Virus record (IMG/VR): IMGVR_UViG_3300022198_001815
Location: 1 to 24,430 of that record
Direction: 5' to 3' (one strand)
DNA: 24,430 nucleotides
From: a virus
The notes beneath the pieces are model-generated. The model did not search any database. It was not told where the DNA came from and saw only the letters and a program-made list of their open reading frames with translations. This document shows, one piece after another, positions 1-6,715 of this stretch. The stretch's first letter is position 1. Each line of letters begins with the position of its first letter. Position numbers and translations under genes: made by a program.

Positions 1-78
1 TATGGTGAAGAAATTACTGATAGCACCTTGTATTGGTATTCTATAAATCTAAACACCTTAGAAATTAAAACCCTATAA
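1..78 (+). CDS. C-terminal end of a truncated gene
   Basis: An open frame enters from the left edge and ends with TAA at 76-78. Only the last 25 residues are visible, ending in NTLEIKTL. Its stop lies one base before the ATG of the next gene (80), matching the dense packing of this operon, so it is probably a real gene. No function can be assigned from this fragment. Confidence 0.5.
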   Translation, partial: YGEEITDSTLYWYSINLNTLEIKTL

Positions 79-79
79 T

Positions 80-235
80 ATGCCATTACCGAAACCAGAC
101 AGTAGAGAAACCCAAGAGCAGTTCATCGCTCGCTGTATGACAGACGATACGATGCTTATTGAGTATAAACGTCAAGACCAACGATTAGCCGTATGCTATG
201 TAACTTGGCGAGACAGAAACAAAACCAAGAAATGA
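80..235 (+). CDS. Conserved small phage protein, 51 aa (LPKP...RCM...QRLAVCY...W family)
   Basis: This short ORF begins MPLPKP and contains FIARCM, then QRLAVCYVTW near its end. From memory, this spaced pattern recurs in small proteins, or segments of larger head or protease proteins, of many tailed phages: LPKP, then F-x-x-RCM, then QR-x-A-x-CY and a Trp. The function is unknown. The two Cys residues, C19 and C39, are part of the pattern. The stop overlaps the next start as ATGA (232-235), a sign of translational coupling. A longer out-of-frame reading starting at 193 overlaps it, but that is only an upstream extension of the next gene. The family resemblance is recognition by eye and was not searched. 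Confidence 0.7.
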   Translation: MPLPKPDSRETQEQFIARCMTDDTMLIEYKRQDQRLAVCYVTWRDRNKTKK

Positions 236-489
236 ATTTAGATTACGGCAAGAAGCCTTGGAATGGCTGTATCTTTAATTTCGAGTTTTATTTCAGAAAG
301 AAGAATCAAGACTATCTTCTTGAGTTTGAAACAAGCAGACACTATCTTACTATACACTTATTTTCTGATTTGCATACAACACCTAAAGTGTTAAAGTTTG
401 TTGATAAGTTGTTTAATAGAGTTGAAAGAATTAAGTTTGCTAAGAACGAAAGATTTTTAAACGAACGATTCGAAACAAACAATAAATGA
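232..489 (+). CDS. Hypothetical protein, 85 aa
   Basis: I chose the ATG at 232 over an upstream in-frame ATG at 193. It forms an ATGA overlap with the previous stop, and the upstream extension would run over the conserved end of that gene. The protein is rich in Phe, Lys and Asn (FNFEFYFRKK near residues 15-24) and ends in a basic, probably helical stretch (VDKLFNRVERIKFAKNERF). There is no signal peptide or membrane segment. I do not recognise the family. The position in a packed operon ahead of the nuclease and terminase genes suggests an early or packaging-linked accessory role, but that is only context. Confidence 0.6.
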   Translation: MNLDYGKKPWNGCIFNFEFYFRKKNQDYLLEFETSRHYLTIHLFSDLHTTPKVLKFVDKLFNRVERIKFAKNERFLNERFETNNK

Positions 490-716
490 AGAAGCTGTTT
501 ATAGGAAACTACAGAATATCACACATCGGTCAAGTAGACCGCTACAAGTGGTTTATACTGCCATCAGTGGGTGTTGAGGTGGACAACAGAAGTTTATTCT
601 TAGAGTTCCATTTCTTATGCTTATATTGGAATGTTAATATAGAGCATCTAAAAGACTTAGAAGAGTGGGAAGAAAGAATTAGCGATGTGATGAAACACAT
701 AGACGAAGACAAATGA
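486..716 (+). CDS. Hypothetical protein, 76 aa
   Basis: The start overlaps the previous stop (ATGA at 486-489) and the end overlaps the next small ORF (ATGA at 713-716), so it sits in a coupled chain. The N-terminal half looks beta-rich with many aromatic residues. The C-terminal part, from about residue 55, is an acidic helix (LKDLEEWEERISDVMKHIDEDK). A reading on the opposite strand across the same bases is a shadow. I see no recognisable domain. It is probably a small phage protein of unknown function. Confidence 0.55.
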   Translation: MKKLFIGNYRISHIGQVDRYKWFILPSVGVEVDNRSLFLEFHFLCLYWNVNIEHLKDLEEWEERISDVMKHIDEDK

Positions 717-850
717 ACGCAGCACACTATATATTGATACTGATATTCTTTATAGTACTATCTATGCTAAACGCATTAGTACCTATAGATATTAATACAC
801 TGCTGTTAGCATTTCTTATTGTATATTTGATGAGATTCGAGAATGATTAG
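713..850 (+). CDS. Small two-helix membrane protein, 45 aa
   Basis: A 46-codon ORF starts at the ATG in an ATGA overlap (713-716). It ends with TAG at 848-850, overlapping the next gene's ATG at 843. Two hydrophobic stretches, about residues 6-21 (YILILIFFIVLSML) and 29-40 (TLLLAFLIVYLM), are separated by a short turn with Pro and Asp. The C-terminus is charged (RFEND). This is a helical-hairpin membrane peptide. Small phage holins can look like this, but no endolysin lies beside it, so holin is only a possibility. Overlaps at both ends are the main evidence that it is translated. Confidence 0.55.
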   Translation: MNAAHYILILIFFIVLSMLNALVPIDINTLLLAFLIVYLMRFEND

Positions 851-1133
851 CCTATACAAAGACATCGTAGACGTAGAACGCACCCAGCGGTACTTAGATG
901 CTATGGAGTCTTTAGGTGGCACTATTAAGTCTGCTATGGACAAGAAGCCTACAGATGCGCTACATAAGATGGCTAAGGACTTAAGAGAGGTACTTATCTA
1001 CGTTAATAAGCTCGAAGGTATGGTAGACGATTATAAGTTCTCTGAGAGTGTTAGAATGGCTCGCATGGCAGTTCTGGATAAGCATATAGCTTATCTAACA
1101 AAGAAAGTTGAATTATTAGAAAAGAAATTATGA
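843..1133 (+). CDS. Coiled-coil hypothetical protein, 96 aa
   Basis: The protein is almost entirely helical by inspection. Charged and hydrophobic residues alternate in heptads from about residue 38 to the end, with a Leu/Lys-rich C-terminus (AYLTKKVELLEKKL). It begins 8 bases inside the previous ORF and ends in an ATGA overlap with the next (1130-1133). There is no enzymatic motif or membrane segment. A small dimerising structural or adaptor protein is plausible. The family is not recognised. Confidence 0.6.
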   Translation: MISLYKDIVDVERTQRYLDAMESLGGTIKSAMDKKPTDALHKMAKDLREVLIYVNKLEGMVDDYKFSESVRMARMAVLDKHIAYLTKKVELLEKKL

Positions 1134-1294
1134 AGACATTTAAAGGAAAGAAAGTAGAAACACCTATTCAGGAATTATTGTATAATCTAAACAGAGCTAT
1201 GGATAAGGCAGATAGTTCAAAAGAATTTGCAGCCTATGCTGAAGCTGTTCTTATGGTTAGTGAATACAGGAAGAAAGCAAAAATAGAATTATGA
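1130..1294 (+). CDS. Small helical hypothetical protein, 54 aa
   Basis: This is a 55-codon ORF with four-base ATGA overlaps at both ends (1130-1133 and 1291-1294). The protein begins with a basic segment (MKTFKGKKVE) and continues with amphipathic helices (IQELLYNLNRAMDKAD, then AAYAEAVLMVSEYRKKAK). Precise coupling on both sides in a dense operon makes it a likely gene despite its size. Function unknown. Confidence 0.6.
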   Translation: MKTFKGKKVETPIQELLYNLNRAMDKADSSKEFAAYAEAVLMVSEYRKKAKIEL

Positions 1295-2073
1295 TTACAC
1301 TATTAAACGGAGAACAGTGGCAAGAGGCTGACATTCTCAAAAGAATGGAAGACGATAGCTTTTACTACGGACACTTAGGACAGCACGCTCTAAGCAGCTC
1401 TTCACTAAAGAAGATACTACAAAGCCCTAAAGCTTATCAGAAGTCACTTAGGTTCTCTGACACAGGCCAAGCCCTGCGGGATGGCCGTTTGGTTCACATG
1501 AGTATATTAGAGCCACACAAGATTAAAGATCTTATTGTGATTAATGGCACTAAAGCTAAGAAGGAGTTTAAAGATGCAGTAGAAGAGCATGGTGAACACA
1601 TGGTCTATACGGAATCAGAAATGCAAAGTGCCTATTGGGTAGCTGATGCATTAAACAATAATGCAGAAGCTAAGTTCTTAATAGACGATTGTGATTACGA
1701 GATACCAGGTGTAGGTATGTTAGACGGCTTGGCTTTTAGAGCCAAAGCCGATGCGCTCTCTAAAGATGGAAGACGTATCATAGACATCAAGACCACCAGT
1801 TCCGATGTAAATGACTTCCACTGGTCGGCTAAAAAGTATCAGTACGATCTACAAGCTGCGCTGTATTTAGAGTTGTTTGAATCAGCAGTTGAATTTATTT
1901 TCCTTGTAATTAATAAAGACACGAAAGATATTGGTATATTTGAATGTAGCGAGCAGTTCATACAAAATGGACGAAACGCTGTTGAGCATGGCATTAGTAC
2001 TTACAAGTACTACTTCATGCAAGATAATTCAGATGAGCTAATAAAGAATCATGTCATTAGAGGAATTTTATAA
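1291..2073 (+). CDS. PD-(D/E)XK nuclease-like protein (RecE/YqaJ/DUF3799-like), 260 aa
   Basis: The likely role is a metal-dependent exonuclease in phage DNA recombination or end processing. By position, the core motifs are GRLVH (65-69, the helix with a conserved His before the core), FRAKAD (149-154, catalytic Asp 154), IIDIKTTS (163-170, catalytic Asp 165 and Lys 167) and YDLQAALYL (185-193, the Gln/Tyr helix after the core). Their order and spacing fit the exodeoxyribonuclease VIII/DUF3799 type PD-(D/E)XK fold seen in many phages. Length is normal for a standalone phage version. No single-strand annealing protein is visible here, so a recombinase partner, if any, lies outside. The start overlaps the previous stop and the end overlaps the next gene by 23 bases. 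An assembly-associated Cas4-like role is less likely because no Cys cluster is seen. Confidence 0.82.
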   Translation: MITLLNGEQWQEADILKRMEDDSFYYGHLGQHALSSSSLKKILQSPKAYQKSLRFSDTGQALRDGRLVHMSILEPHKIKDLIVINGTKAKKEFKDAVEEHGEHMVYTESEMQSAYWVADALNNNAEAKFLIDDCDYEIPGVGMLDGLAFRAKADALSKDGRRIIDIKTTSSDVNDFHWSAKKYQYDLQAALYLELFESAVEFIFLVINKDTKDIGIFECSEQFIQNGRNAVEHGISTYKYYFMQDNSDELIKNHVIRGIL

Positions 2074-2419
2074 TCAAGAGTACCGAAGCCAAGTGAGTGC
2101 TGCTTATGTCAGCACTCTTCAGTTCTACATAAACTACAACGACCTTACTATCTACGATGCTTTGGTAGCGTACTACGAAAGTACAGAAGAGTATGCAATA
2201 TGCGAAGGCATTAGCAGAGCTATAGACTTTATAGATCTTACGATGGACAATCGCTTTAGCGAGGCCATCGAAGAAGGCGAAGAAGAAGATGGTAAGATAT
2301 ATACGGCTGAAGAGTACAAGAGAGTTAGTAGATTAGTGTTTGAAGATATAATAAAGGAGATTTATGAAAGACAGATTAAAAATTGTAAGGAGAATAATAG
2401 AAAAACAAACGGGATTTGA
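2051..2419 (+). CDS. Acidic hypothetical protein, 122 aa
   Basis: The gene begins inside the nuclease gene (23-base overlap) and runs 56 bases into the next one. The protein is helical and Tyr-rich. A strongly acidic run lies near residues 75-85 (EAIEEGEEEDGK), with a basic Asn/Lys-rich tail. No catalytic or membrane features are visible. The two overlaps are large for this operon, so the start, or the next gene's start, could be wrong. Family not recognised. Confidence 0.6.
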   Translation: MSLEEFYNQEYRSQVSAAYVSTLQFYINYNDLTIYDALVAYYESTEEYAICEGISRAIDFIDLTMDNRFSEAIEEGEEEDGKIYTAEEYKRVSRLVFEDIIKEIYERQIKNCKENNRKTNGI

Positions 2420-2897
2420 TATTAAAAAACAATGCAGAGAAAGAGATGTGACTTACGCAAGGGCGGTATTTTGTAGGGTTGCAAGAAGCGTAAAAACAGA
2501 ATCTGGTCTACCACTCTCTTACTCTAAGATAGGTAGTTATGTAGGTAGAGACCATGCCACCGTTATGCACAACTGTAGAGTTATATTTAAACACGCATAC
2601 AAAGAAGAACCTTATAGGAATCTATATAATAATGTAATGTCTGCTTTAGATCAGTTAAAAGATACTGAGAGTGAGGAGGCTGTTTACTCTCATATTGAGA
2701 GTATAGAAGATGTATCTCGCAAGCTGTCTGAAGCTAATAATAAGATATTAGAATTAAGCTATAAGATTTCTTCTTACAAAAACAGCTCCGAAAAGGTGTC
2801 TTTGCTTATACAGGACTTAAGTGACGAAGAAAAAGAAGAAGTGTTTGAGCGTCTTAACTTAATAGTTAAGTCTATTAAGAGCAGAGTCTATAGATAG
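2364..2897 (+). CDS. DnaA domain IV-like DNA-binding protein, 177 aa
   Basis: The N-terminal part (about residues 5-95) resembles the C-terminal helix-turn-helix domain of the replication initiator DnaA. An early helical region ends in ARAVFCRVAR (32-41), then SYSKIGSYVGRDHATVMHN (52-70), which contains the DnaA box-recognition signature (GRDHATVMHN, 61-70). There is no AAA+ ATPase domain, so it should bind DNA but not act as a full initiator. The C-terminal half (about 105-177) is predicted coiled coil, perhaps for oligomerisation. Such standalone domains occur in phages as possible regulators or origin or packaging-site binders. It lies two genes upstream of the terminase genes. AAAGGAG at 2353-2359 precedes the ATG, an unusual Shine-Dalgarno-like site in this window. 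Confidence 0.8.
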   Translation: MKDRLKIVRRIIEKQTGFDIKKQCRERDVTYARAVFCRVARSVKTESGLPLSYSKIGSYVGRDHATVMHNCRVIFKHAYKEEPYRNLYNNVMSALDQLKDTESEEAVYSHIESIEDVSRKLSEANNKILELSYKISSYKNSSEKVSLLIQDLSDEEKEEVFERLNLIVKSIKSRVYR

Positions 2898-3178
2898 TGG
2901 CTAAACCTAAGAAGAAGGCTGTGGGGTCTCCAAAGACCCCTAATCCAGTCAAGGAGATGCAGTGGTGCTTTAGCAAACATATCTATGTAACTTGGGAGCC
3001 TGAAGCAATATACCAAGCGGGATATTATAAACAAGGTAGCAAGTATAAGGTTACTATTAGACAAGGTGAGAAAATCAAAGACAGCGGATATATTTACACT
3101 AAAGACGAAATCATAGATGCGGTCAACGATACCTACAGAAAACTATATCAAATGAATCATGGCAAAACAAAAGAGTAA
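2897..3178 (+). CDS. Hypothetical protein, 93 aa, GTG start
   Basis: Translation most likely begins at the GTG that shares its G with the preceding TAG (2895-2899). No ATG lies near, and the first residues (MAKPKKKAVG) are typical of a phage N-terminus. A basic Pro/Lys-rich leader is followed by an aromatic domain (about 22-60) and a helical tail. The end overlaps the next gene by 20 bases. No enzymatic motif is seen. It sits directly before the putative small terminase, so it may be a packaging accessory. Function unknown. Confidence 0.55.
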   Translation: MAKPKKKAVGSPKTPNPVKEMQWCFSKHIYVTWEPEAIYQAGYYKQGSKYKVTIRQGEKIKDSGYIYTKDEIIDAVNDTYRKLYQMNHGKTKE

Positions 3179-3602
3179 CGAAATAAAGAGTACGGACGGA
3201 AGGAAGTACAACAAACGACTTCCGTCTAAAGTAAAGTTAAAGCAAAGTGTAACTACAAAGCCAGCTGCCATGAATCAGGCTAAGAAAGACAGAGTAGGTA
3301 AGTTTGCTATAAATGCCATAAAGAAAGTTTATGGATCAGAGGCTGGAGCTATGGAGAAGTTAGCAGAGCTGTCTGGAGAAAGCTTTCAGCACCTCAAGCT
3401 GCTCTTGGAGTATGCCTATGGTAAGGCAGGAGAAAACATTCAGGAGCAAGCTCCTGCAAGGAGCAATGCTCCCGTTATAAACTTCTTTAACACACAGCTA
3501 CCTGAAGGAGACAAAGAAGATACTATTGATATAGACTCTGAAGAAATAGACGACATTGAAGACGCAGAAATAGATGAAGACACAGATAGCTTTACATCCT
3601 AA
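3159..3602 (+). CDS. Putative terminase small subunit, 147 aa
   Basis: The assignment rests mainly on position: it lies directly upstream of, and overlaps by 29 bases, the large terminase gene, the usual place for the DNA-recognising small subunit. The protein has a very basic N-terminus (residues 1-45), a helical core (about 46-90, including KFAINAIKKVYGSE and LKLLLEYAYGKAGE) and a strongly acidic C-terminus from about residue 115 (DIDSEEIDDIEDAEIDED). This basic-helical-acidic layout is compatible with small terminases, but I cannot point to a diagnostic motif. The alternative is a different packaging accessory, with the DnaA-like protein upstream doing site recognition. Confidence 0.5.
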   Translation: MAKQKSNEIKSTDGRKYNKRLPSKVKLKQSVTTKPAAMNQAKKDRVGKFAINAIKKVYGSEAGAMEKLAELSGESFQHLKLLLEYAYGKAGENIQEQAPARSNAPVINFFNTQLPEGDKEDTIDIDSEEIDDIEDAEIDEDTDSFTS

Positions 3603-4788
3603 GTATCAACCACTATTCACGTCTGACTCAAGGTACTTTATAGTTACAGGTGGACGTGGCTCAGGGAAGTCATTTGGCGTTGCGGTGTTTCTACTCAGCT
3701 TAACATACGAGGAGGGACACCGAGTTCTTTTTAGCAGATATACGATGCTATCTGCTCAGACCTCTATTATTCCTGAGTTCATTGAGAAGATAGATATGAT
3801 GGGTCTGCAATCAGACTTTCGTATTACAAAGGATGAGATTATAAACATGACCACTAAGAGCACCATTATGTTCAAGGGTATTAGAACATCAAGTGGTAAT
3901 CAAACGGCTGCCCTGAAGTCTCTAAATGGCGTTACCACCTTTGTGTTGGACGAAGCGGAAGAGCTTATAGACGAAGATACCTTTGATAAGATAGACTTCT
4001 CTGTTAGAACACAAGATAAGCAGAACCGTTGTATTATGATCATGAACCCTGCTACTAAGGAGCATTGGATATACCAACGCTTCTTTCAGAACATGGGCGT
4101 TCCTGAGTCTTATAATGGCTCAGAGAAGAACGTTACTTATGTACATACCGACTACAGAGATAACGCAGAAAACCTATCTCCATCGTTCTTAGAACAGATT
4201 AGAGAGATGAAAGTTAAGCGGCCTGATAAATACCAGCACGCCATACTTGGCGGCTGGTTAAGCAAGGCAGAAGGTGTGGTGTATAAGAATTGGAGAGTAG
4301 GAGACTATGAACATAAGGAGCTTAGTTGTTGGGGACTCGATCCAGGTTTCGCACAAGATATTACAGCTCTTGTTCAGATTAGCGTAGATAATGAAGCTAA
4401 GAAGCTGTGGGTTAGAGAAGGCTTTGGTCAGAAGGCACTGACTACTTCTCAGATAGGTAGTAAGTGTAGACAGCACTGCGGTATAGATTTAATTATTTGT
4501 GATAGCAGTGAACCAAGATTGATTACAGAGCTGAAGGCACAGGATATTAATATCAGGCCTACTATTAAGAAGAAGGGGTCAATCCTTTCAGGGATTGCTC
4601 TTGTGCAGGATTATGAGATTATAGTAGACCGATCAAGTCATGGTATTATCAGAGAGCTTAATAACTATATATGGCAAGAGCGTAACGCAAAGCCTATAGA
4701 TAACTACAACCACTTTATGGATGCTATGCGCTATGCTTTACAGTTCTTAATACAGGGAAAAAGTTTAGGTAGGTATGTTATTCGTTAG
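3574..4788 (+). CDS. terL: Terminase large subunit (ATPase and nuclease), 404 aa
   Basis: This is the motor that packages phage DNA into proheads and cuts it. The N-terminal ATPase domain has Walker A GGRGSGKS (26-33), Walker B VLDEAEE (124-130) and a coupling motif IMIMNPA (154-160). The C-terminal RNase H-like nuclease domain has its acidic residues in GLDPGF (D256), ICDSSEP (D310) and HFMDAMRYA (D383). Length and motif spacing fit PBSX-type (Terminase_3/6) large subunits. It overlaps the small-subunit candidate by 29 bases. The ATG at 3574 gives a short leader before the core. A terminator follows at 4841. Unlike most phages, the next gene is not the portal, which lies about 16 kb downstream. 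A reading on the - strand at 4258-4476 is a shadow. Confidence 0.95.
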   Translation: MKTQIALHPKYQPLFTSDSRYFIVTGGRGSGKSFGVAVFLLSLTYEEGHRVLFSRYTMLSAQTSIIPEFIEKIDMMGLQSDFRITKDEIINMTTKSTIMFKGIRTSSGNQTAALKSLNGVTTFVLDEAEELIDEDTFDKIDFSVRTQDKQNRCIMIMNPATKEHWIYQRFFQNMGVPESYNGSEKNVTYVHTDYRDNAENLSPSFLEQIREMKVKRPDKYQHAILGGWLSKAEGVVYKNWRVGDYEHKELSCWGLDPGFAQDITALVQISVDNEAKKLWVREGFGQKALTTSQIGSKCRQHCGIDLIICDSSEPRLITELKAQDINIRPTIKKKGSILSGIALVQDYEIIVDRSSHGIIRELNNYIWQERNAKPIDNYNHFMDAMRYALQFLIQGKSLGRYVIR

Positions 4789-4840
4789 TATATTATTTGT
4801 ATATTAGCATAGTCAAACATTACGGAATCTTGTAAGAAAG

Positions 4841-4871
4841 GGTCAGCGAACAATAGTAGCTGGCCTTTTTT
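4841..4871 (+). terminator. Rho-independent terminator after terL
   Basis: GGTCAGC (4841-4847) pairs with GCTGGCC (4859-4865) with one G-T wobble, around an 11-base loop, and is followed by a T6 run. It lies 52 bases after the terL stop and should end the first operon. Confidence 0.75.
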
Positions 4872-4907
4872 GTTTTGTACCCTATTTCATAGTTCGCTTC
4901 GCTGCCT

Positions 4908-4971
4908 CTTTAACATAGTACCCCTTTTAACATAGTACCCTCTTTAATATAGTACCCCCTTTAACATAGTA
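4908..4971 (+). repeat. Four-copy CTTTAAYATAGTA array (array A)
   Basis: Four units with the core TTTAAYATAGTA start at 4908, 4925 (first base T), 4942 and 4959, a regular period of 17 bases. C-runs (CCCC, CCC, CCCCC, CCCCC) fill the gaps. The third copy has T where the others have C. The array lies between the terL terminator and the promoter of the accessory genes. A second array with the same core is at 7079-7158, just after those genes. Confidence 0.85.
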
Positions 4972-5008
4972 ACCCCCTATGGCTTCAGCCATTTGGGGGT
5001 GTTTTGCT
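4972..5008 (+). terminator. Strong hairpin, possible terminator, at end of array A
   Basis: ACCCCC (4972-4977) pairs with GGGGGT (4995-5000), and ATGGC (4979-4983) pairs with GCCAT (4988-4992) around a TTCA loop. A short TGTTTTG tail follows. The U-tract is weak, so it may be a terminator or a structured end of the repeat array. Confidence 0.5.
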
Positions 5009-5050
5009 TGTTCAGAAAACTTTCTTAAAGAAATGTTAAAGTTGAAAAAG

Positions 5051-5084
5051 TTTGCATTTGTTTAGATTTTTGTATTTAGGTTTG
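5051..5084 (+). promoter_or_regulatory. Bacteroidota-type promoter for the accessory genes
   Basis: TAGGTTTG (5077-5084) is an exact match to the Bacteroidota -7 consensus TAnnTTTG. Two TTTG boxes lie upstream (5051-5054 and 5057-5060), leaving 22 or 16 bases to the -7 box, close to the usual -33 spacing. The first ORF begins at 5120. The promoter at 7264 has a similar layout: GTTAAAG upstream, TAnnTTTG, then AATAACTAAAA before the ATG. Confidence 0.6.
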
Positions 5085-5119
5085 TAACCGCAATGATGCA
5101 ATAACTAAAACCTATTAAA

Positions 5120-5272
5120 ATGAAAAAAGAACAATTTGCACACAATTTGAAAAAGGCTAAAAGACAAGCCAAAGAAGAACGGAACGAGCAAGTCAATTCA
5201 GTATGGAGGGAGATGTTTTCTTCTTGGATTGATGTTTACGAAAACGATTTGTTAAACATTAGAAAAAGTTAA
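5120..5272 (+). CDS. Small basic hypothetical protein, 50 aa
   Basis: This is the first ORF after the promoter at 5077, with an A-rich leader (CCTATTAAAATG) typical of Bacteroidota starts. The protein has a charged N-terminal helix rich in Lys, Arg and Glu (about 2-25) and a more hydrophobic C-terminal helix with two Trp residues (W29, W36). It ends two bases before the next gene. No known domain is recognised. A small accessory protein is likely. Confidence 0.5.
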   Translation: MKKEQFAHNLKKAKRQAKEERNEQVNSVWREMFSSWIDVYENDLLNIRKS

Positions 5273-5274
5273 TT

Positions 5275-5493
5275 ATGAAAGCAAAAGAAATGTACCTTAA
5301 TCTATATGACCTGCACACAGCTCAATTAAACGAAACTGATTCAGATATTTATTTGTGTGGTAGCTCTTATTACAAAGGAGAGCCTATTGAACTATGCGTT
5401 GTGTTTAATGATATGACCTTCTTGGAGTTTGTATCACACGATGACATTAACAGAATAAAAGAGAACCTAAAGAAACGAATTGATAACTTATAA
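5275..5493 (+). CDS. Hypothetical protein, 72 aa
   Basis: The second gene of the accessory cassette begins two bases after the previous stop. The first half looks beta-rich (DIYLCGSSYYKG, LCVVFNDMTFLEF) and the end is a charged helix (INRIKENLKKRIDNL). There are no membrane or signal features. An antisense reading at 5370-5609 is a shadow. The compact size and the location in a self-contained cassette inside the late region suggest a host-interaction gene, but no function is visible. Confidence 0.6.
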   Translation: MKAKEMYLNLYDLHTAQLNETDSDIYLCGSSYYKGEPIELCVVFNDMTFLEFVSHDDINRIKENLKKRIDNL

Positions 5494-5504
5494 ACTAAAC
5501 TATT

Positions 5505-5756
5505 ATGAAAACTAAACAAGAATACAGAGTAATTGACCAAGAAGCTTGGGCTTCTTCTTTTGTAATGTATGTTACATTTGAATATAACGAAAAAGTTTAT
5601 ACCGCACAATCACAATATATTAATGGTGGTTGGGGACTTGATGATGTAGAAGTTTATGATGATAACAGAGATAGCGTTTTCGATGAAGATGTATTGTCTA
5701 TTGGTGAGAATCTTATTTGGGATATGGAAATTAACAAAGACACAATAACTTATTAA
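5505..5756 (+). CDS. Acidic hypothetical protein, 83 aa
   Basis: The start follows the ACTAAACTATT leader immediately. The protein has a likely beta-sheet N-terminal part (FVMYVTFEYNEKVYTAQSQY, about 20-39), then a Gly/Asp-rich segment (GGWGLDDVEVYDDNRD) and an acidic C-terminus. The strong negative charge and small size are features shared with many phage proteins that bind host enzymes. That is analogy only. No family recognised. Confidence 0.6.
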   Translation: MKTKQEYRVIDQEAWASSFVMYVTFEYNEKVYTAQSQYINGGWGLDDVEVYDDNRDSVFDEDVLSIGENLIWDMEINKDTITY

Positions 5757-5780
5757 TTATAGAAATTAAACTGAACTATT

Positions 5781-5921
5781 ATGATAAAGAGATTTTATTC
5801 TGTATGGGTGGGTGGAACTGAAGTAGTAGATAACCTATTAACCGAAGAAGAAGCTAATAAGGTATTTGATCATTACATATCTGAAGGCTATACTGATGTA
5901 GCAATAACTGAATACAATTAA
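5781..5921 (+). CDS. Small hypothetical protein, 46 aa
   Basis: A 47-codon ORF starts at 5781 directly after the leader variant AACTGAACTATT. It ends 18 bases before the next start, and that gap again carries the leader. The sequence begins with a short beta-like stretch (FYSVWVGGTEVVD), continues with a helix (LTEEEANKVFDHYIS) and ends in another beta-like stretch (DVAITEYN). This resembles a small beta-alpha-beta unit. The repeated leader is the main evidence that it is a real gene. Function unknown. Confidence 0.55.
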   Translation: MIKRFYSVWVGGTEVVDNLLTEEEANKVFDHYISEGYTDVAITEYN

Positions 5922-5939
5922 CTATTAAACTAAACTATT

Positions 5940-6143
5940 ATGCCAAAGAATAGAGAATTAACAAGTAACGAATTGGAATTTTTGTCTGAATGCGCTGATA
6001 TGGCAGTGTTCCTTGCAATTCCTGAGCCTTATTATTCTGCTGAAGATGGCTGTGATTATTACACCGAAAAAGCTCAAGACTTATTTAATAAGATATATGA
6101 TGAGATAGAAGATTCATATAGAACACTAATTATTTTAAACTAA
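5940..6143 (+). CDS. Acidic hypothetical protein, 67 aa
   Basis: It begins after two partial copies of the ACTATT leader and ends with a TAA that is itself part of the next leader copy, six bases before the following ATG. The protein is helical and acidic (SNELEFLSECADMAVFL, then KAQDLFNKIYDEIEDSY), with two Cys residues (C18, C39). There is no membrane segment long enough for anchoring. Family not recognised. Confidence 0.6.
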   Translation: MPKNRELTSNELEFLSECADMAVFLAIPEPYYSAEDGCDYYTEKAQDLFNKIYDEIEDSYRTLIILN

Positions 6144-6149
6144 ACTATT

Positions 6150-6713
6150 ATGAAAACTATTGAGATTAAAGTTTACCAGTACGATGAACTGTCTGATAAG
6201 GCAAAAGAGAACGCTAACAATTATTACCTTAACAATCTTTTTGATGAATGGTGGTATGAATCTACTTATGATGATGCTAAGGAATTTCGCTTAGATATTA
6301 AAGAGTTTGATATTTATCGAAACTACATTAAAGTAGAATTTAAATACGATGCAGAAGAAACTGCAAAAGCTATTGTAGAGAATGCAGGCGGAGAATTATT
6401 GGAGCTTGCAAAAGATTGGCAAACGGAAGTCAATAAGCTATGGGAGTCTTTTAGCGACTATAATAAATACCAGGAATGGTTAGCACAAAGGAATTACAGT
6501 TTAGATGATATGGAATTTGAAGACTGGGTAATGGAGGAGAGCGGATATTCTGATGACAAAGAATCTACTGATTCTGACTTCTTGTATCAATTAGGTGAAT
6601 ACTATTTAAACTATCTAAAGTCAGATTATTACTATTTCGGTAGTGAAGAATACATTCAGGACTATTACGAATGCAACGATTATTTGTTTGATATTAATGG
6701 TAAAATAGTATAG
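6150..6713 (+). CDS. Very acidic Tyr/Trp-rich phage protein, 187 aa
   Basis: The protein carries about 46 Asp/Glu against about 18 Lys/Arg and is unusually rich in Tyr and Trp. Its N-terminus (MKTIEIKVYQYDELSDKAK) resembles a widespread group of phage proteins starting T-I-x-I-x-V-Y...ELS-x-x-AK that are annotated as hypothetical, or sometimes loosely as antitoxin-like. I cannot confirm a link to any toxin system. The strong negative charge spread along the length could mimic DNA or RNA, as some phage anti-defence proteins do, which is speculation. It is the largest gene of the accessory cassette, six bases after the previous stop, with the shared ACTATT leader. Confidence 0.65.
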   Translation: MKTIEIKVYQYDELSDKAKENANNYYLNNLFDEWWYESTYDDAKEFRLDIKEFDIYRNYIKVEFKYDAEETAKAIVENAGGELLELAKDWQTEVNKLWESFSDYNKYQEWLAQRNYSLDDMEFEDWVMEESGYSDDKESTDSDFLYQLGEYYLNYLKSDYYYFGSEEYIQDYYECNDYLFDINGKIV

Positions 6714-6715
6714 TT

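Larger units (their letters stand above)
5494..6149 (+). promoter_or_regulatory. Repeated translation-start leader AACTAAACTATT before four genes
   Basis: The same leader ends directly at the ATG of four successive genes: ACTAAACTATT at 5494-5504, a variant AACTGAACTATT ending at 5780, AACTAAACTATT ending at 5939, and AACTAAACTATT at 6138-6149. In the last case it includes the preceding stop codon. A further copy at 7498-7509 lies in the leader of the gene at 7534. It probably replaces a Shine-Dalgarno site. The coordinates span the cassette holding the sites. Confidence 0.65.

Noticed and set aside
193-231. Upstream start MLCNLARQKQNQE for the 85-aa gene
   Set aside because: This extension is the conserved C-terminus of the 51-aa gene read in another frame. 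The ATGA overlap at 232 is a better start.
4908-4971. Array A as a CRISPR
   Set aside because: Period of 17 bases leaves no room for spacers. Units are short, C-runs fill the gaps and no cas genes are present.
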